Assembly: GCF_029227915.1 (NCBI RefSeq)
Contig: NC_079889.1
Location: 10,416,001-10,480,000 of the forward strand
Origin: Hydractinia symbiolongicarpus
Lineage: Eukaryota > Cnidaria > Hydrozoa > Anthoathecata > Hydractiniidae
Length of the DNA: 64,000 bases
Reading direction: 5' to 3'
Below, piece after piece: positions 35,911 through 46,953 of the stretch. Made by a program: the position numbers and the translations under genes. The first letter of the stretch is position 1, and each line of letters starts with the position of its first letter. Below the pieces are notes generated by a model that was given only the letters and a program-made list of their open reading frames with translations, was not told the DNA's origin and did not search any database.

Positions 35911-36246
35911 ATGAGCAGTTTAAAAGATTATGAGAAATACGAACGCGTGTTACAGAATATTTTTATTATCGGTAGGCATTTGTTTCAAGTTTGTTAAAGT
36001 TGTTTGTTTTTTTGGGGTTTTTTTTCAGACACAGTATGTTCTCAAATAGCTTGCATTGGAAAAGTTTGCGTTCACAAAATCTTTAAATGCGATTCATCCA
36101 CGACAAAGCTGTACACGAAAGTTTTTGTGTTTAAAGTAATGAATACAGAGAAATTTTCATCAAAGTCGTGTTATAGCTCTTTTATTGATTTTTTAGGTAA
36201 TTCTACAGAAATCAGTTGTAAACCAATTTTCATTCCATCGTTATAG
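35911..36246 (+). CDS. Doubtful small Cys-rich ORF, two exons
   Basis: ATG 35911 to donor at 35971 (MSSLKDYEKYERVLQNIFII, phase 1), then acceptor ttttttttcag and exon 36029-36246 with TVCSQIACIGKVCVHKIFKC followed by four more cysteine-containing turns and a stop. The second exon has seven to eight cysteines and a good polypyrimidine acceptor. The first exon is not a convincing signal peptide, so the true 5' exon may be elsewhere. Function not recognised. Confidence 0.25.
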
Positions 36247-36383
36247 AATAATTTGAACTTTAGTTTAGTTATTTAATTTATTTCAATTGATTAAGAGACA
36301 AGACAAAGTTAGGCTTGTAATGTATATGGTGGCGTCAACTTAAACTTGATGTCGTTATTCGAAAAGTCAATGGTTTAAATGAA

Positions 36384-36445
36384 GCCAGTAGCTCAGTTGG
36401 TAGAGCGAGAGAAATCTTTGACGTGGGTTTAAACCCCACCTGGCT
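36384..36445 (+). repeat. tRNA-like sequence 1 (degenerate)
   Basis: Has a box A-like TAGCTCAGTTGGTAGAGC and a T-arm GTGGGTTTAAACCCCAC with GCCAG/CTGGC ends, but the anticodon arm is too short for an intact tRNA. Probably a tRNA-derived SINE head or tRNA pseudogene. Confidence 0.6.
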
Positions 36446-36628
36446 TAAGACAATTGAAAACGCTTCTCTTACACAAGATAAAAAAGCGTTATTTCCAACT
36501 TGACCAATTACGGGTTTAATTTTTGGGTCTTAAGCAAAAATGCTATTCGAAGAAATAAAATCGTTACTTTCTGATAAAAAAAATTTGATTTCATAAGATG
36601 TATTTATATTTGCTATATAACTTACGAA

Positions 36629-36697
36629 CACCAATGGCAAAGTGGGTTAAGGCGTCAATGCCGTGAAATATCTGACGTCAAACATGGCGGTTCGACT
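36629..36697 (+). repeat. tRNA-like sequence 2 (degenerate)
   Basis: Box A-like TGGCAAAGTGGGTTAAGGCG and box B-like GGTTCGACTTTC at class-II tRNA spacing, without paired acceptor ends. Probably a tRNA-derived SINE relic. Confidence 0.45.
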
Positions 36698-36875
36698 TTC
36701 ATTTTTTCAAACGTTATAAACTCTTCTCTCAACGTCAATGTAATCAGCGGCGTGATTGGTTATGCGTTAATGTATACAATTTACGATCAAAATTAGATTA
36801 CATTAAACTAAAAAAAATAATTGGTGGAACAGGATTCTCTAAAAGATATAAGATATTATACTTTGCTTTACAGGG

Positions 36876-36952
36876 ATCAGTGGCGCAGTTGGTTAGCGCG
36901 TTGCACTTTGAACAAGTGATCACTGATTCGGTGGTTCGAACCCGCCACTGGT
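36876..36952 (+). tRNA. tRNA-like sequence 3, possible GAA anticodon
   Basis: Six-pair acceptor (ATCAGT/ACTGGT), D-arm GCGC-AGTTGGTTA-GCGC, anticodon-like loop TTGAACA and T-arm GGTGG-TTCGAAC-CCGCC are all visible. The anticodon stem has a mismatch and the variable region is long. It could be a phenylalanine-type tRNA pseudogene or a SINE head rather than a working tRNA. Confidence 0.45.
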
Positions 36953-37097
36953 AACACAAACATAATTCTCTGATTGAATTAGTCTCGATAATGAAATAAG
37001 GTGCGAATATCTGATATCTGACGAGTCTTCCTATGCATCTATCCGAGAGTCAAATGGAAAAGGCATTCAAACAGTCTCAAGACAAATAGCATCAATA

Positions 37098-37256
37098 ACT
37101 CTAAGTAGCCTTCGTTCGAAATAGTCTCAAACAATCTCAGTTAATCTAAGCAACGTTCGTTCGAAACAGTCTCAGTTACTCTAAGCAACGTTCGTTCGAA
37201 ATAGTCTCAAATACTGTGAGTTACTCTAAGCAGCCTTCGATTGAAATAGTGTCAAA
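37098..37256. repeat. Tandem repeat of CTCTAAGCAACGTTCGTTCG units
   Basis: Four imperfect units of about 35-60 bp containing TTCGTTCGAAATAGTCTCA and AGTTACTCTAAGCA. Non-coding. Confidence 0.8.
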
Positions 37257-37456
37257 TAATATAGGCTACAAAAGAAGCATTCGTTTCAATTTCTGTAGAG
37301 GTAAGCAGAAACATAGGAAACAATTAAAAGCCACAACCTAAACGCAACTACAAAAATGAGCCGAGCTGACGACAAGAAAAATAAAAAAGGCGGGGGTCTT
37401 ACTCAATTTTTATGCTCTTTTTTTAATAAACATTAAAAAAAAATCCTAAAAATACC

Positions 37457-37671
37457 CTTCAATGCGCAGTGTAACTTGTTAACATGCGAAACAATTGAAA
37501 AGACAAAAACATGTTTTAACTAAATATTTGGAATAACTTCAATCCATTCATTACAACAGACAAAATTGTCTACCATAAAGAATGAATAGAAGTCATTTCA
37601 TAATCCAGTTAAATCATGTTCTTTTCCTTCAAATGTTTCACACATCAACAAGTTACACTGTGCATTGAAGG
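37457..37671. mobile_element. Foldback/MITE-like element
   Basis: Left CCTTCAATGCGCAGTGTAAC and the reverse complement of the right end (CCTTCAATGCACAGTGTAAC) match. The arms continue with CTTGTT...GAAACA...TTGAA for about 80 bp with mismatches, leaving a short central loop. Confidence 0.8.
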
Positions 37672-40600
37672 AAGGCATGCGGTTTGAGTACATTATGGAA
37701 ATTTGTACGCACGAAATGCTTACGCCCTATTCACGTTCGGCTTCAAAGTTATGCGTGCAAAAAAAGAATTTTACTACATAAAAAATTAGCGTCAAAGAAG
37801 ATCATGCCGTGGAACATAGTTCAAGTCAAGTTCGTTGGAGGAATTTACACGGTGACCGTGCACACTAGCTTCTTAAACTGCCACCCAATTTAAACGCTCC
37901 CTTTATCAAATTAAAAATCGTGCCTGGATTCTACAGAGAGAAAATAAGACGTTTATCTGGGAAATACTTGGGAACCCGTTTTTTGAAGTTTTATCGCCTT
38001 ACCTCCTGCTTCCTTTCAAACCTGAGATTTATTGCCTTCTTTAATAAATCAATTTTTTACGTAGTCGGACTAAAACAAGTGAGCAAATCTTACGATTTGT
38101 TTTCGCAACTGGGTTAAAAAACCCTCCCTTACAATAAATTCGGAGGGAAAAACCGTGAAGCTAAAACAAAACTTGTAATCTTTGCATTTGAAAATAATTT
38201 AAAAACGACAATAAAAACTAAGCCTTTTGTCTTAACAATAAAATAGCTCCTTCTGTTAAAAATTGACTTTGCAAGCTTGGTGAATTGAGAGACAATTTTG
38301 ACATTCGTATACGAACATAATTAATCGGAAAATAAAAGCGATAAACACATTTTCTTCAATTAGCGGTATAATTTTATATTCAAAGAATGTCGGAGCTTAT
38401 TTTGTATACAAGTATAAGAAATATCACTGCATTGCTTTTGGTGAAATGTTACAACAAAGAAATATTGAGGTTTTCAAGTTTAGAAAAGATTTACGTTGCT
38501 TGGACTAATTAAAAAGACAATTTATGGAATAGTATCCTAGAAAAACTTATCATTTCAACGGTTTTTTTGAATTGAACCCACAGGACAAAGAAATTTATCT
38601 TAAAATGCAAACCAGACGATCGGTAATAGCTCGTTCTAATGCTTATTTTGATGTCACTCGCCGAGGATAAGGTAAAGTGACGTGATCTGTAGAAAGTTGT
38701 ATTAACTGTCAGAAAGATCCTAACTGGACACTAATAAAGTTATATATCCACAACCTGCATTTTCAATAGGATATAGGAACTAATTTTCATAAAAATACTT
38801 CAACTTAAAGATCGCAGTTTTCTTTTTTTTAATTTTAATTTTTTTTTTGTTTTTTATTAATTCTTTTATCCATTCATTCATTCATTCATTCATTCATTCA
38901 TTCATTTATTTTTTATTTTTATTTTTGTTCAATTATTTTTCAAAAAATAAATTAGTCAGTAAAGAATCTTCGAAATTTTCGTCAGTCGCAAAGCTCATAG
39001 AAAAGGTTGTAGAACTGTAGTCGTAAGATAAACTGAGTCATTTCTGCCAGATGTCTAACAATATTTGTGTTTATTTCACCTTTTTATCTTTACGCATTTC
39101 TTCTTATCAAAACCATATGAAGTACTTTCTCTACACAAGGAAACATGAAAAACGCCAATCAAATTAGTAAAATAAAACTAAAATTGTTGTGTCTAAAAGC
39201 AACGCAATGATTGTCCATTCCAATTATTTCAAAAGTAAAGAAAGTTGAAAAATTTTTGTTCAATTGCTTTCATTTTTATTTTTGTATAGCGGAGCATAAT
39301 TTTCTATACGTGTTTTACTCAAAATTTATACGAATGTCATTAGGTCGAATTTATTGAAAACTTTCCACTCATTAAAACCTACCTAGCCTACCTATACCTT
39401 CCACACTACCGCTATATATCCCCAAAAACATTTTACCTTAATCGCCCCAGCTAGTGCATAAAACATAGTCACCGACACCATCGCTCAAACCTTTAAACTC
39501 AAAAGATACCCAAAGCATGATCAAAAGTGACGCTACCTGACGCGCATGCAAACCTACGCATTCCACAAGTACTCATAACCACATACCTTTATCAGCAAGT
39601 TCTCGAGTTACTTTTAGACAAAATTGAATCATTGTATGGCGAATTAGATACATAAGAAACAAACGAAATAGTTGTAATTTCGAATGATTAATCGATTGTA
39701 AGTTACTCGAAAACTTTCTGCTTCATATAATATGCACATATATTTCCATGATATATAATATGTCGCAAAACCAGCATTCCAAAGACGCTTTATTTCGATC
39801 GATCGACATCTAAAAAAATGGAGAAACAAATAAGACTCAAGAATAATAGAAATACAAAAAATATGTAAACGGAACTAACGAAATATTACTATGGAATTAT
39901 TAGGATAAATACTATAGAATTATTTTAGAAACTATAGAAATATTAAGATGGCAGATATATTCCTAAAGCCTGGTGGAATACGGATAAACAGTGCGGAAAA
40001 AACCAAAACAAGACGCATCCTGAAACGCATATTGTCTAGTTGACTGTAAAAAATTATTTTGACCGACGTTGAGCGCTTTCACATATGGACATAAATTTGT
40101 ATGCCGAAAACAGAACTAATAATTACACAAAAAAGTGAAAAGACGCAGTAAATATATTAACATAGTTACTGTGCTTTTTGTGTCTAAAAAATCAAAAACA
40201 ACGGTTCTACAAACCTTAAAAACATCCAAAAAATACTTCGGATGAAAAAAATATTTTGATACGTGCGTTCGCATCTCGCATATTTTTTTATCCTATTTAA
40301 ATTTTTCAAAACACAACTTTTTAGTGTTCAAAATTCCCCTATGGGAATTAAACTGCTTTTATTGACGGTTTAGTGTCTAATACGGTTGGAGTTACACTGC
40401 TTCTATTAACAGTTAAGTGTCTGTTAAGGTTGGTTTCCATTATAAGTTAAATCTATGTGGATAGTTTACGACAGAGACTGAGATACTTTTATGCGAATTA
40501 CTTTTATGTGGCTCGATGCAGTTAAAATTTCAACAGTTTTGCACATGGACTGTGGATTTGAGTTTCGTTGGCGGTACTTTAACCTCCCCATCGCTTTGAT

Positions 40601-41580
40601 CCTAGACGAGATGTGGGTTAGATAAAATTTATGACTTTTTCCTTATTACGAAAAGATGTAAATGGTTTTCAGGTGTACCAAACGACATTCGTATAAACTG
40701 CGGTCTAAAATATGTTAACATAACTATTAAAAGACAAGTAAAGCGATGGAAAGTATTTACTTCCTTTTTTATGAGCAAAATAAAGTTGCAACTTTCTTTG
40801 CCTATTTGCCTGTTCAGGTAAGCTATAGTGGAAATCAAAAAGAAGCTTTTAAGACTCCTGTTTTTCGCCGCTACTTGCTTTTGAAATTTTGCTTATAAAA
40901 GGCGTGTACCTTATAAATTACCTAAAAAATATTATGTTACTTTCTTATGACAAAAAGTTGTGGAAGATGTTTCACTTTTTACTCCAGTTCCTCCAATTCT
41001 TTTTTCCACCCGTATTCATCGTTTTTTACGTTATTAACCGCTAGTTTTTGTTACAATGCAGGTATTTTTAAACAACCAGTCGATAAGTAAACTGTACTAA
41101 TCTTTTCAATTTTGCTACGCAATTGACTAAGATTCGATACAAGCAAACAAATAGTCCTTCAAATAAGTAATATAGCGAAGGTTTACTTTAGCATATTGAA
41201 CATTTTCTCAAAAATTATTAAATTATTTCGTGAATTACATTTTCTTTGGTATTATTATTAGAAATTTTGAACGCAGTAGTTATGGATTGACGCAAAAATC
41301 TAGATATAATTATCATATGGTTGAAGCTTTTAAATGAACCAATCTACACGAAGTATAAGTTATTTCTAATTCCTAGCGAGAAACGAGTGCAAAAAGCTAA
41401 TACTTGTTCTCTCATTAGTTAAAACAGAGACAAAATTTAATATCTCCTGTGTGGTCCCCCTCCCTCCCCACTTTCTGGCGATCAAAAGATCGAAGCCTCA
41501 TTGGTTAGATTATTTTGAACTTTGTTGTTTGCCCTGTACCAATAAGTTCATGTTTTCGCGCACTTTTTTTCTTCAAAATA
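37672..41580. other. Gene-poor stretch
   Basis: No exon could be supported on either strand. It contains an (ATTC)n microsatellite at 38,871-38,905, and T- and A-rich low-complexity sequence around it. Confidence 0.4.
38871..38905. repeat. (CATT)n microsatellite
   Basis: About eight and a half perfect CATT units. Confidence 0.95.
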
Positions 41581-41586
41581 GCAGCG

Positions 41587-41740
41587 ATGAAGAATCACGA
41601 TGAAATTTTGACTACCGTGTTTAAACGCCTCGCTGAGAAAGGGCTGACATTAAACTTACCAATATTTTCGATAAACCTACAATTGAATTCTACGGATACG
41701 AATTTCCTAGCGAAGGGTGGGGCCTATAGTGAAAAATTTA
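41587..41740 (+). pseudogene. Ty3/Gypsy-type reverse transcriptase fragment
   Basis: MKNHDEILTTVFKRLAEKGL followed by TLNLP matches the HxxxL..VF..L.exGLtLN segment of Ty3/Gypsy RTs. After a one-base shift the next frame reads NIFDKPTIEFYGYEFPSEGW, matching the following KCxF...i.FyGy.fs.eG block. A stop follows within a few codons. Only this short segment remains, so it is a dead fragment. Confidence 0.7.
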
Positions 41741-41905
41741 CAAAATGGTTCTGTTCTTTTGTTCCTTTTAGGCAGAGGGGAAGATGTGATGTTGTGGACT
41801 CTACGATGGAGAGTTACTTGTAAATAGAATATGTTACGGAACCTATTTTTGTTAGAATATATATGATAAGAAAGAAAACAGACGTGTTTACAGCGTTCAC
41901 AAATA

Positions 41906-42109
41906 ATGTCCAATTCTATGCAAGTGATGACCAGTATGATGCTTATGAATCAGCAAAATATACACAACCCTGGATTTCATACAACCACCCACATGAATCA
42001 GTTTTCACCACCCCAGACACCAAACATTGTGGACCCATTCTTCATTAACGAGTCAACAACAAGCGCCAGTAGCACGAGTCAGCAACAAGAAGCAGAAAAA
42101 CAATTTTAA
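41906..42109 (+). pseudogene. Possible Harbinger accessory (SANT/Myb-like ORF) tail
   Basis: A Gln/Asn/Met-rich segment (MSNSMQVMTSMMLMNQQNIH...) ends in a stop 50 bp before the convergently oriented transposase remnant. PIF/Harbinger elements usually carry a second ORF with a low-complexity C-terminus in this position. The assignment rests on position and composition only. Confidence 0.35.
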
Positions 42110-42157
42110 AAATTATATTAAAATTCATAAAAACATTTCATCCATTTATACATTCCC

Positions 42158-42742
42158 TTAAATGAAGTTTGGAGAGTCAAAAATTCTACCAAAATTTTTG
42201 ATTTTCTCATCATCAACGTTAGTCCATATTTTACAAATTTTAACATAAATACAGATAAACAAAACAATGACGTCATATGATTCACTCAAAAAGATAAAGT
42301 GAAATTGTCTCTCAAAATTTACAGCGGCCTCTACATTTTGATTAGGAACTGCTTCACGCCTAACTTCGCAAAAGTTGTGGAGGATAAAAGTCGAGAGTAT
42401 AACATGGGGCAAGTCTGAAATATTGATATCCATAAGCTCTTCTCAAACATCCAAAACGACCCTTTGAAGCGTCTGAGTGCATTTTCGATTACTATACGGG
42501 CACTAGTCAATTTATACCCGAAGTATTTTTCTCTTCCATTTCTACCACCATTAATTGATGGATATAGTGAGTGCCGTCTATTGCACCGAAACATTAAGGA
42601 AATCCATGAGCATCAAAAAACTTTTGGGTAAGGTCTTCTACGTGTTCTGCACTCTCTGGAAGCTTTATTATTTCTGCACCAAGCTTCAAGAATGGTTTTT
42701 AAAACTTTTCGAACAAGAATCGAAACTGATGCTCTAGATATT
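42158..42742 (-). pseudogene. PIF/Harbinger transposase remnant
   Basis: Read on the minus strand in several frames. FGISRASVSILVRKVLKTIL (helix-turn-helix/linker) is followed by LPESAEHVEDLTQKFFDAHG and a FP-stop-CFGAIDGTH block (the catalytic AIDGTHI motif, preceded by an in-frame TAA at about 42,594-42,596). The central DDE part is missing. Then come YKLTSARIVIENALRRFKG and, after a frameshift, INISDLPHVILSTFILHNFC (the C-terminal E- and LHN-containing part). Stops, frameshifts and an internal deletion show it is dead. The upstream end is cut by the Helitron fragment at about 42,743. Confidence 0.85.
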
Positions 42743-43235
42743 CCAAAAGCGTTGTATCCTATGGAGTTTTTAAATAGCATTACGCCTTCTGGTATGCCGC
42801 CACATAGGTTGCATTTGAAACCTGGGTGTATTGTAATGCTCCTCAGAGACAATGTTCTTGATTGTGAAGTTCTTACTAGGATTGCTGCAGGTAATCGTGT
42901 ACTAATTCCACGCATTGCACTTGCTTCCAATGATATTAACTTGCCATATCAAATTAAACATGTTCAATTTCCATTGACTATAAAAAAGTCAAGGTCAAAC
43001 ATTTGAAAAAGTTGGAATATATCTTCGCAGACCTTGCTTTAGCCATGGTGAACTTTATGTTGCATTTTCGAGAACTCGCGCTCTTAGACATGTCAAGGTC
43101 AAGGTATGTAATACACAACAGCAAGGTTATGTACGAGATAGATGCTATACTAAAAATGTTGTTTACCCACAAGCTTAAACATAAATGTGATTTTTTAGCA
43201 ACACCCTGTTCCCCCCACATGGGTCATGTTTTATG
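42743..43235 (+). pseudogene. Helitron Rep/helicase C-terminal fragment
   Basis: YPMEFLNSITPSGMPPHRLH, LKPGCIVMLLRD and AGNRVLIPRIALASNDINLP with YQIKHVQFPLTI match, in order, the PIF1-type helicase end of Helitron transposases. At about 42,995 a frameshift falls within the INKSQGQT motif. The other frame then continues QTFEKVGIYLRRPCFSHGEL, then YVAFSRTRALRHVKVKV, the conserved terminal block. Residues between the NLN and LTG blocks are deleted. Non-functional, but it shows autonomous Helitrons existed in this genome. Confidence 0.85.
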
Positions 43236-43355
43236 CCTTGCGTATAAAATTTGATCCTGTTACACAACTTTTTGAACCGATAGCTTTTCATATAGGTGAA
43301 TATTTATCATAGCACATCCAGATAAACTATCTGAGTTAATCGCTAAAATATTGCC

Positions 43356-43424
43356 GCACGTAGTGTAGTGGCCTCGTCTGTGGCTCTCAGTTCCGGGGAC
43401 CGCGGATCGAATCCCGCTCACTGC
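43356..43424 (+). repeat. tRNA-Glu-like sequence (degenerate)
   Basis: Box A-like TAGTGTAGTGG, a CTC-containing anticodon-like segment (GGCTCTCAG) and box B-like GGATCGAATCCCG in tRNA spacing. Acceptor pairing is broken. Likely a tRNA-derived SINE head. Confidence 0.55.
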
Positions 43425-45054
43425 TTGGCAGTATGTTAGTGATGAACAAAGTAGTTCTTCTTCAATACAATAGCTTTTCGTTTAAATTTTGAATATCGTC
43501 TTCACTTTGAAATTAGAAACGAAAACTACTTTGCTTCAATAAAAATCTGTGTACCTTGTAGAGTGCCGACCTGTACACCATATTTATATTCATATTTTAA
43601 CTGAATTTACTTCATTTTGAATTTGGTTAGTTTGATATTTCCTAAATATAGGCGTGCCTATTACAGGCATGCATGACAGTGTCAGTTGTATTCTGTCAAA
43701 GTGGGCAATGTTAATTTGTGTTTTGTCCATGGACAGGGCTCTTTTTCACAGAAAGTTCTTGTAACTTACTATGATTAAACTTTGCGTTCTGTACAAAATA
43801 TTTGCACCAGTGCGAGATATTTTGTGGATACCAAAAAGGTTTCACACAGTGTTGCTACAGTGCGTTCATCTTATACACCATCTAACATGTAAACGTTGGA
43901 TGTAGGAAGAATTCTACATCCAACACCTGTCCAATGTTGTTTTTTTGGCTAATGTCTGCTTTTCTTCTTCTCTCATAGGTGGGGTTCAAAATCCTATGGC
44001 TTACCTTCTCGTGGTGTACCCTGTTACGTGAACCTTAACTATCCTCAATGAACAAAAATGTACGTATAAAGTATTTTTCCTCATTAGCATGTAGTTAAAG
44101 TTCGCAAACTGAAAGCCAAGGTTATTACTCACAGTTAGTGGTGGAACTTCCCAAATCTGCCATTTTACAATTTTTATCATTCTTTCTAATCATCCATCAC
44201 CTACTGTGTGTAATATCTCTTTATTAAAAATGTAACTTCTGTTTTGTGCTTATATGTTTCATTCATATTCTCCCTACTCTGCACTATCACATTAATAAAT
44301 TTTTTTTGGTGTTTTAGATTAGAACATAATGTTAAGAAATAAGTTTTCGTCATGCACGAAAAGCAGCCATGGTGATAGTAAACCAGGAAAAATTTTTTAA
44401 TTTTTTTTTTAACATTTTCTCACAACTTTTGTATTTTAATTGTCAGGACTTTTCATTTCAAGCGTTCTTACGGTTTCGGACCGAGGTCCCGCGCTGCATT
44501 TTTGGTGTGGAGGCGAAATGGTGGCCGGGACCGAGATGACTTCGTCTGGCGAAAAAAAATAAAGCCGAAGAAAAGAGGGTTGAAATCGTCCACACCTAGC
44601 AGGATGGGAAGTGCGTAACTGTAATGATGTATTATTAATTGGTACTTCATTTTATATATCTCTCTCTATATGTATATATAACGCTATTCATATGTTCATT
44701 TGTTTTGTTCTTTTTATTAAAACCTATTGTAAATACTCAGGGATGCACATTACACCCTTAAGAGTCCACACTTTAAAGCTGTGTGTATGTGAAAATCCTA
44801 TAAGAAGAAAGGACAGATAATGACTATGTTACTTATTCAATAGGTTTGTATGTTCCTTGAAGAAAGGAGTGTGGATGATGTTGTTGCTGAAGAATTTCGA
44901 AAAAAACAAGGTAGCTAGCTTTACTTCAGCAAAACGTATTAAACACCAACTTATTCTAGCTTTTTCCAAGGGGGACAGCATTCATTCAGGTGTTAAAACA
45001 GTAAGCTTTGGTTACTTTTCTCTCAATTCTAATTGAGAGCTCCCTTTCTCCTTA
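43425..45054. other. Stretch without supported gene
   Basis: One exon-like segment (about 44,845-44,911, FLEERSVDDVVAEEFRKKQ between tag and gtagct) is noted but has no partner exons. A short inverted repeat (CCGAGGTCCCG / CGGGACCGAG, about 44,477-44,541) looks like another small MITE. Confidence 0.4.
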
Positions 45055-46950
45055 TCCTATATTATAATAGGCTTTTGTGAGTGACTATGTGAGTTTACGG
45101 TACTGAAATCACGGGTCACTCTCTTATGGCTCATGCATTGTCCCACCAAAGCGTGCCGTTATTTTAAAATTTACTAAGTTAAAAAAAAGATTTGCCATAC
45201 TGGGGTTTATTTATTTTTTATTTTATAAGCCGTATGGGGTTGTTATGGATAAAATAATTTAATTGTACCCCCGGTTTACTATGTGCGTGCCGTATCTCAG
45301 AGAAACAAGGGGGGGGGGGGGTGGTGGGGCGGAATTCCCCCTCTCAATAACTTTTTATAGAGTTGTTCAAATTGATTGCCACACTTATAGTACGTCATAA
45401 AAGGAACAATATGGCAGCAATAAATTTTGTTTGTGTCAGCACATTTTCTGTGACGTCATCAGAAGCTTCAGTTTTGTTAAAAATGCCACTATCTGCCTAA
45501 AATTTAATTACTTTTGCTACTGAGGGAATTTTTACATTCCGTTTGAAGTTTCTGAAAGCTACATAAAAGATACTTAACATATTTTCCGGTTTTCACGTAG
45601 ATCGCATAAAAAAGTGCCAAAAATTGCCCGACAATCTGTTTTTTCCGATTTTCGGGTAAAATCCGACAAAATTGGGAAATCGGGTTAATCACGTGTCCAA
45701 ATTATGCAAAATGATTCTTTTTAATAAAACGAAGTTGTGTTGCAAGTTCTAAAAATAATCTTAACAGGAGTTATTAAATTTTCCCCATTATAAGGATTTT
45801 CTTTAAGCAATTTGTTTTGTAAAAATATACTCTGAACAATGGGTCAGAAGTTAAGAATATCATGTCCAACCTTAATTTTTTGTTTAAATACAAAAAGTAA
45901 TTGCCAATAGCTATAGCAACTTATAGCAGGCTTCTTTTTATTAAGGCATTATATATTTTCAGGCCATAGCCATGCTAAGAACATATTAAGAATAATGAGG
46001 ATAGTGTGTCAAAAAGGTTAAGAATACTGAGGTTGAAACGAAAATACACTATTCTTATAAAGACAGCGTGTATATCCCCTGAGAAGAATTTATATAAACT
46101 ATAAAAAGTAATTTTTCTGTTGTTACTGTTTTTAACGCTACGAAGTGGGTGATTCAGTGTTAATGTGGTTATAATAAACCTTACTGTAAACAAACTTAAA
46201 TCAATGTTTACATCTGTTACGTTACGATCGTTTGGAATATATTCGATTCTGAAATTCAAAAACGCTGCATTGTTATCATGCACGGCATGCGCTTTTTCTT
46301 AATACGTAAAACTGAAATAATTGATTTTATTGTTAGGAAAACTGCTCTTTTAATATTTTGGATTAAAATATTGCAGTAGATATACAATATACGGAAATGA
46401 TTCAAGTTGATAGCTGCTGATTTCTTATATTTTGTGTAAAACTTTGAAAGGGTTGCTGTATGAATAGACTGAATATCTTATTTTGGCATGACGTGTTACA
46501 AACTGTACAGTGGGGAAATTTTGTACTAACCTTTTTTGTATGACTTGGCAAAATATGTTGGATTTTTTATGTCTGATATACTTCTTCCCCCTGGTGTACT
46601 TCTGGCATAGCAAAAAAAGTATATAGTAGATTTCGCTTTTTACGTAACGGTTTTAAGACGCCTTTGATTTTGTTGGACATTTTTATTTTTATTTTATTTT
46701 TATTTTTTTTGTTGTACCTGCTTATATTATTAAACGTTTTGGTTTCAACGAGTATAAATATAAAGTAATGCAGACTGTGAGCAACCTTGATATCTCTTTT
46801 TGCTGTCCCGTTATAAAAAAGAGACAGAGAGCCGAGGTTGGAATGTGAGTTTTAAAAATTCGAATTATTATGTTGTATGTTTTTGTTTGGTATTCCTTAC
46901 ATGCTTTTAATAAGAGATACAGTGGATTCTACCACGGAAGATTCGGCTAG
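45055..46950 (+). mobile_element. Non-autonomous Helitron, left arm (complete)
   Basis: 5' end TCCTATATTATAATAGGC directly after an A; 3' end ATTCGGCTAG directly before a T. A hairpin GTGG-ATTCTA-CCAC lies 11 bases before the terminal CTAG. The length is 1,896 bp, with no coding capacity seen. The same element occurs inverted at 61,199-63,122 and, truncated, at 52,684-54,545. A 5'-truncated direct copy starts near 54,550. Confidence 0.75.
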
Positions 46951-46953
46951 TTT

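Noticed and set aside
42692-43006. Single intact 104-residue + strand gene
   Set aside because: It is the middle of a frameshifted Helitron helicase fragment; the start lies in foreign Harbinger sequence.
44845-44911. Exon-like segment FLEERSVDDVVAEEFRKKQ
   Set aside because: Acceptor and donor are weak and no neighbouring exon in phase was found.
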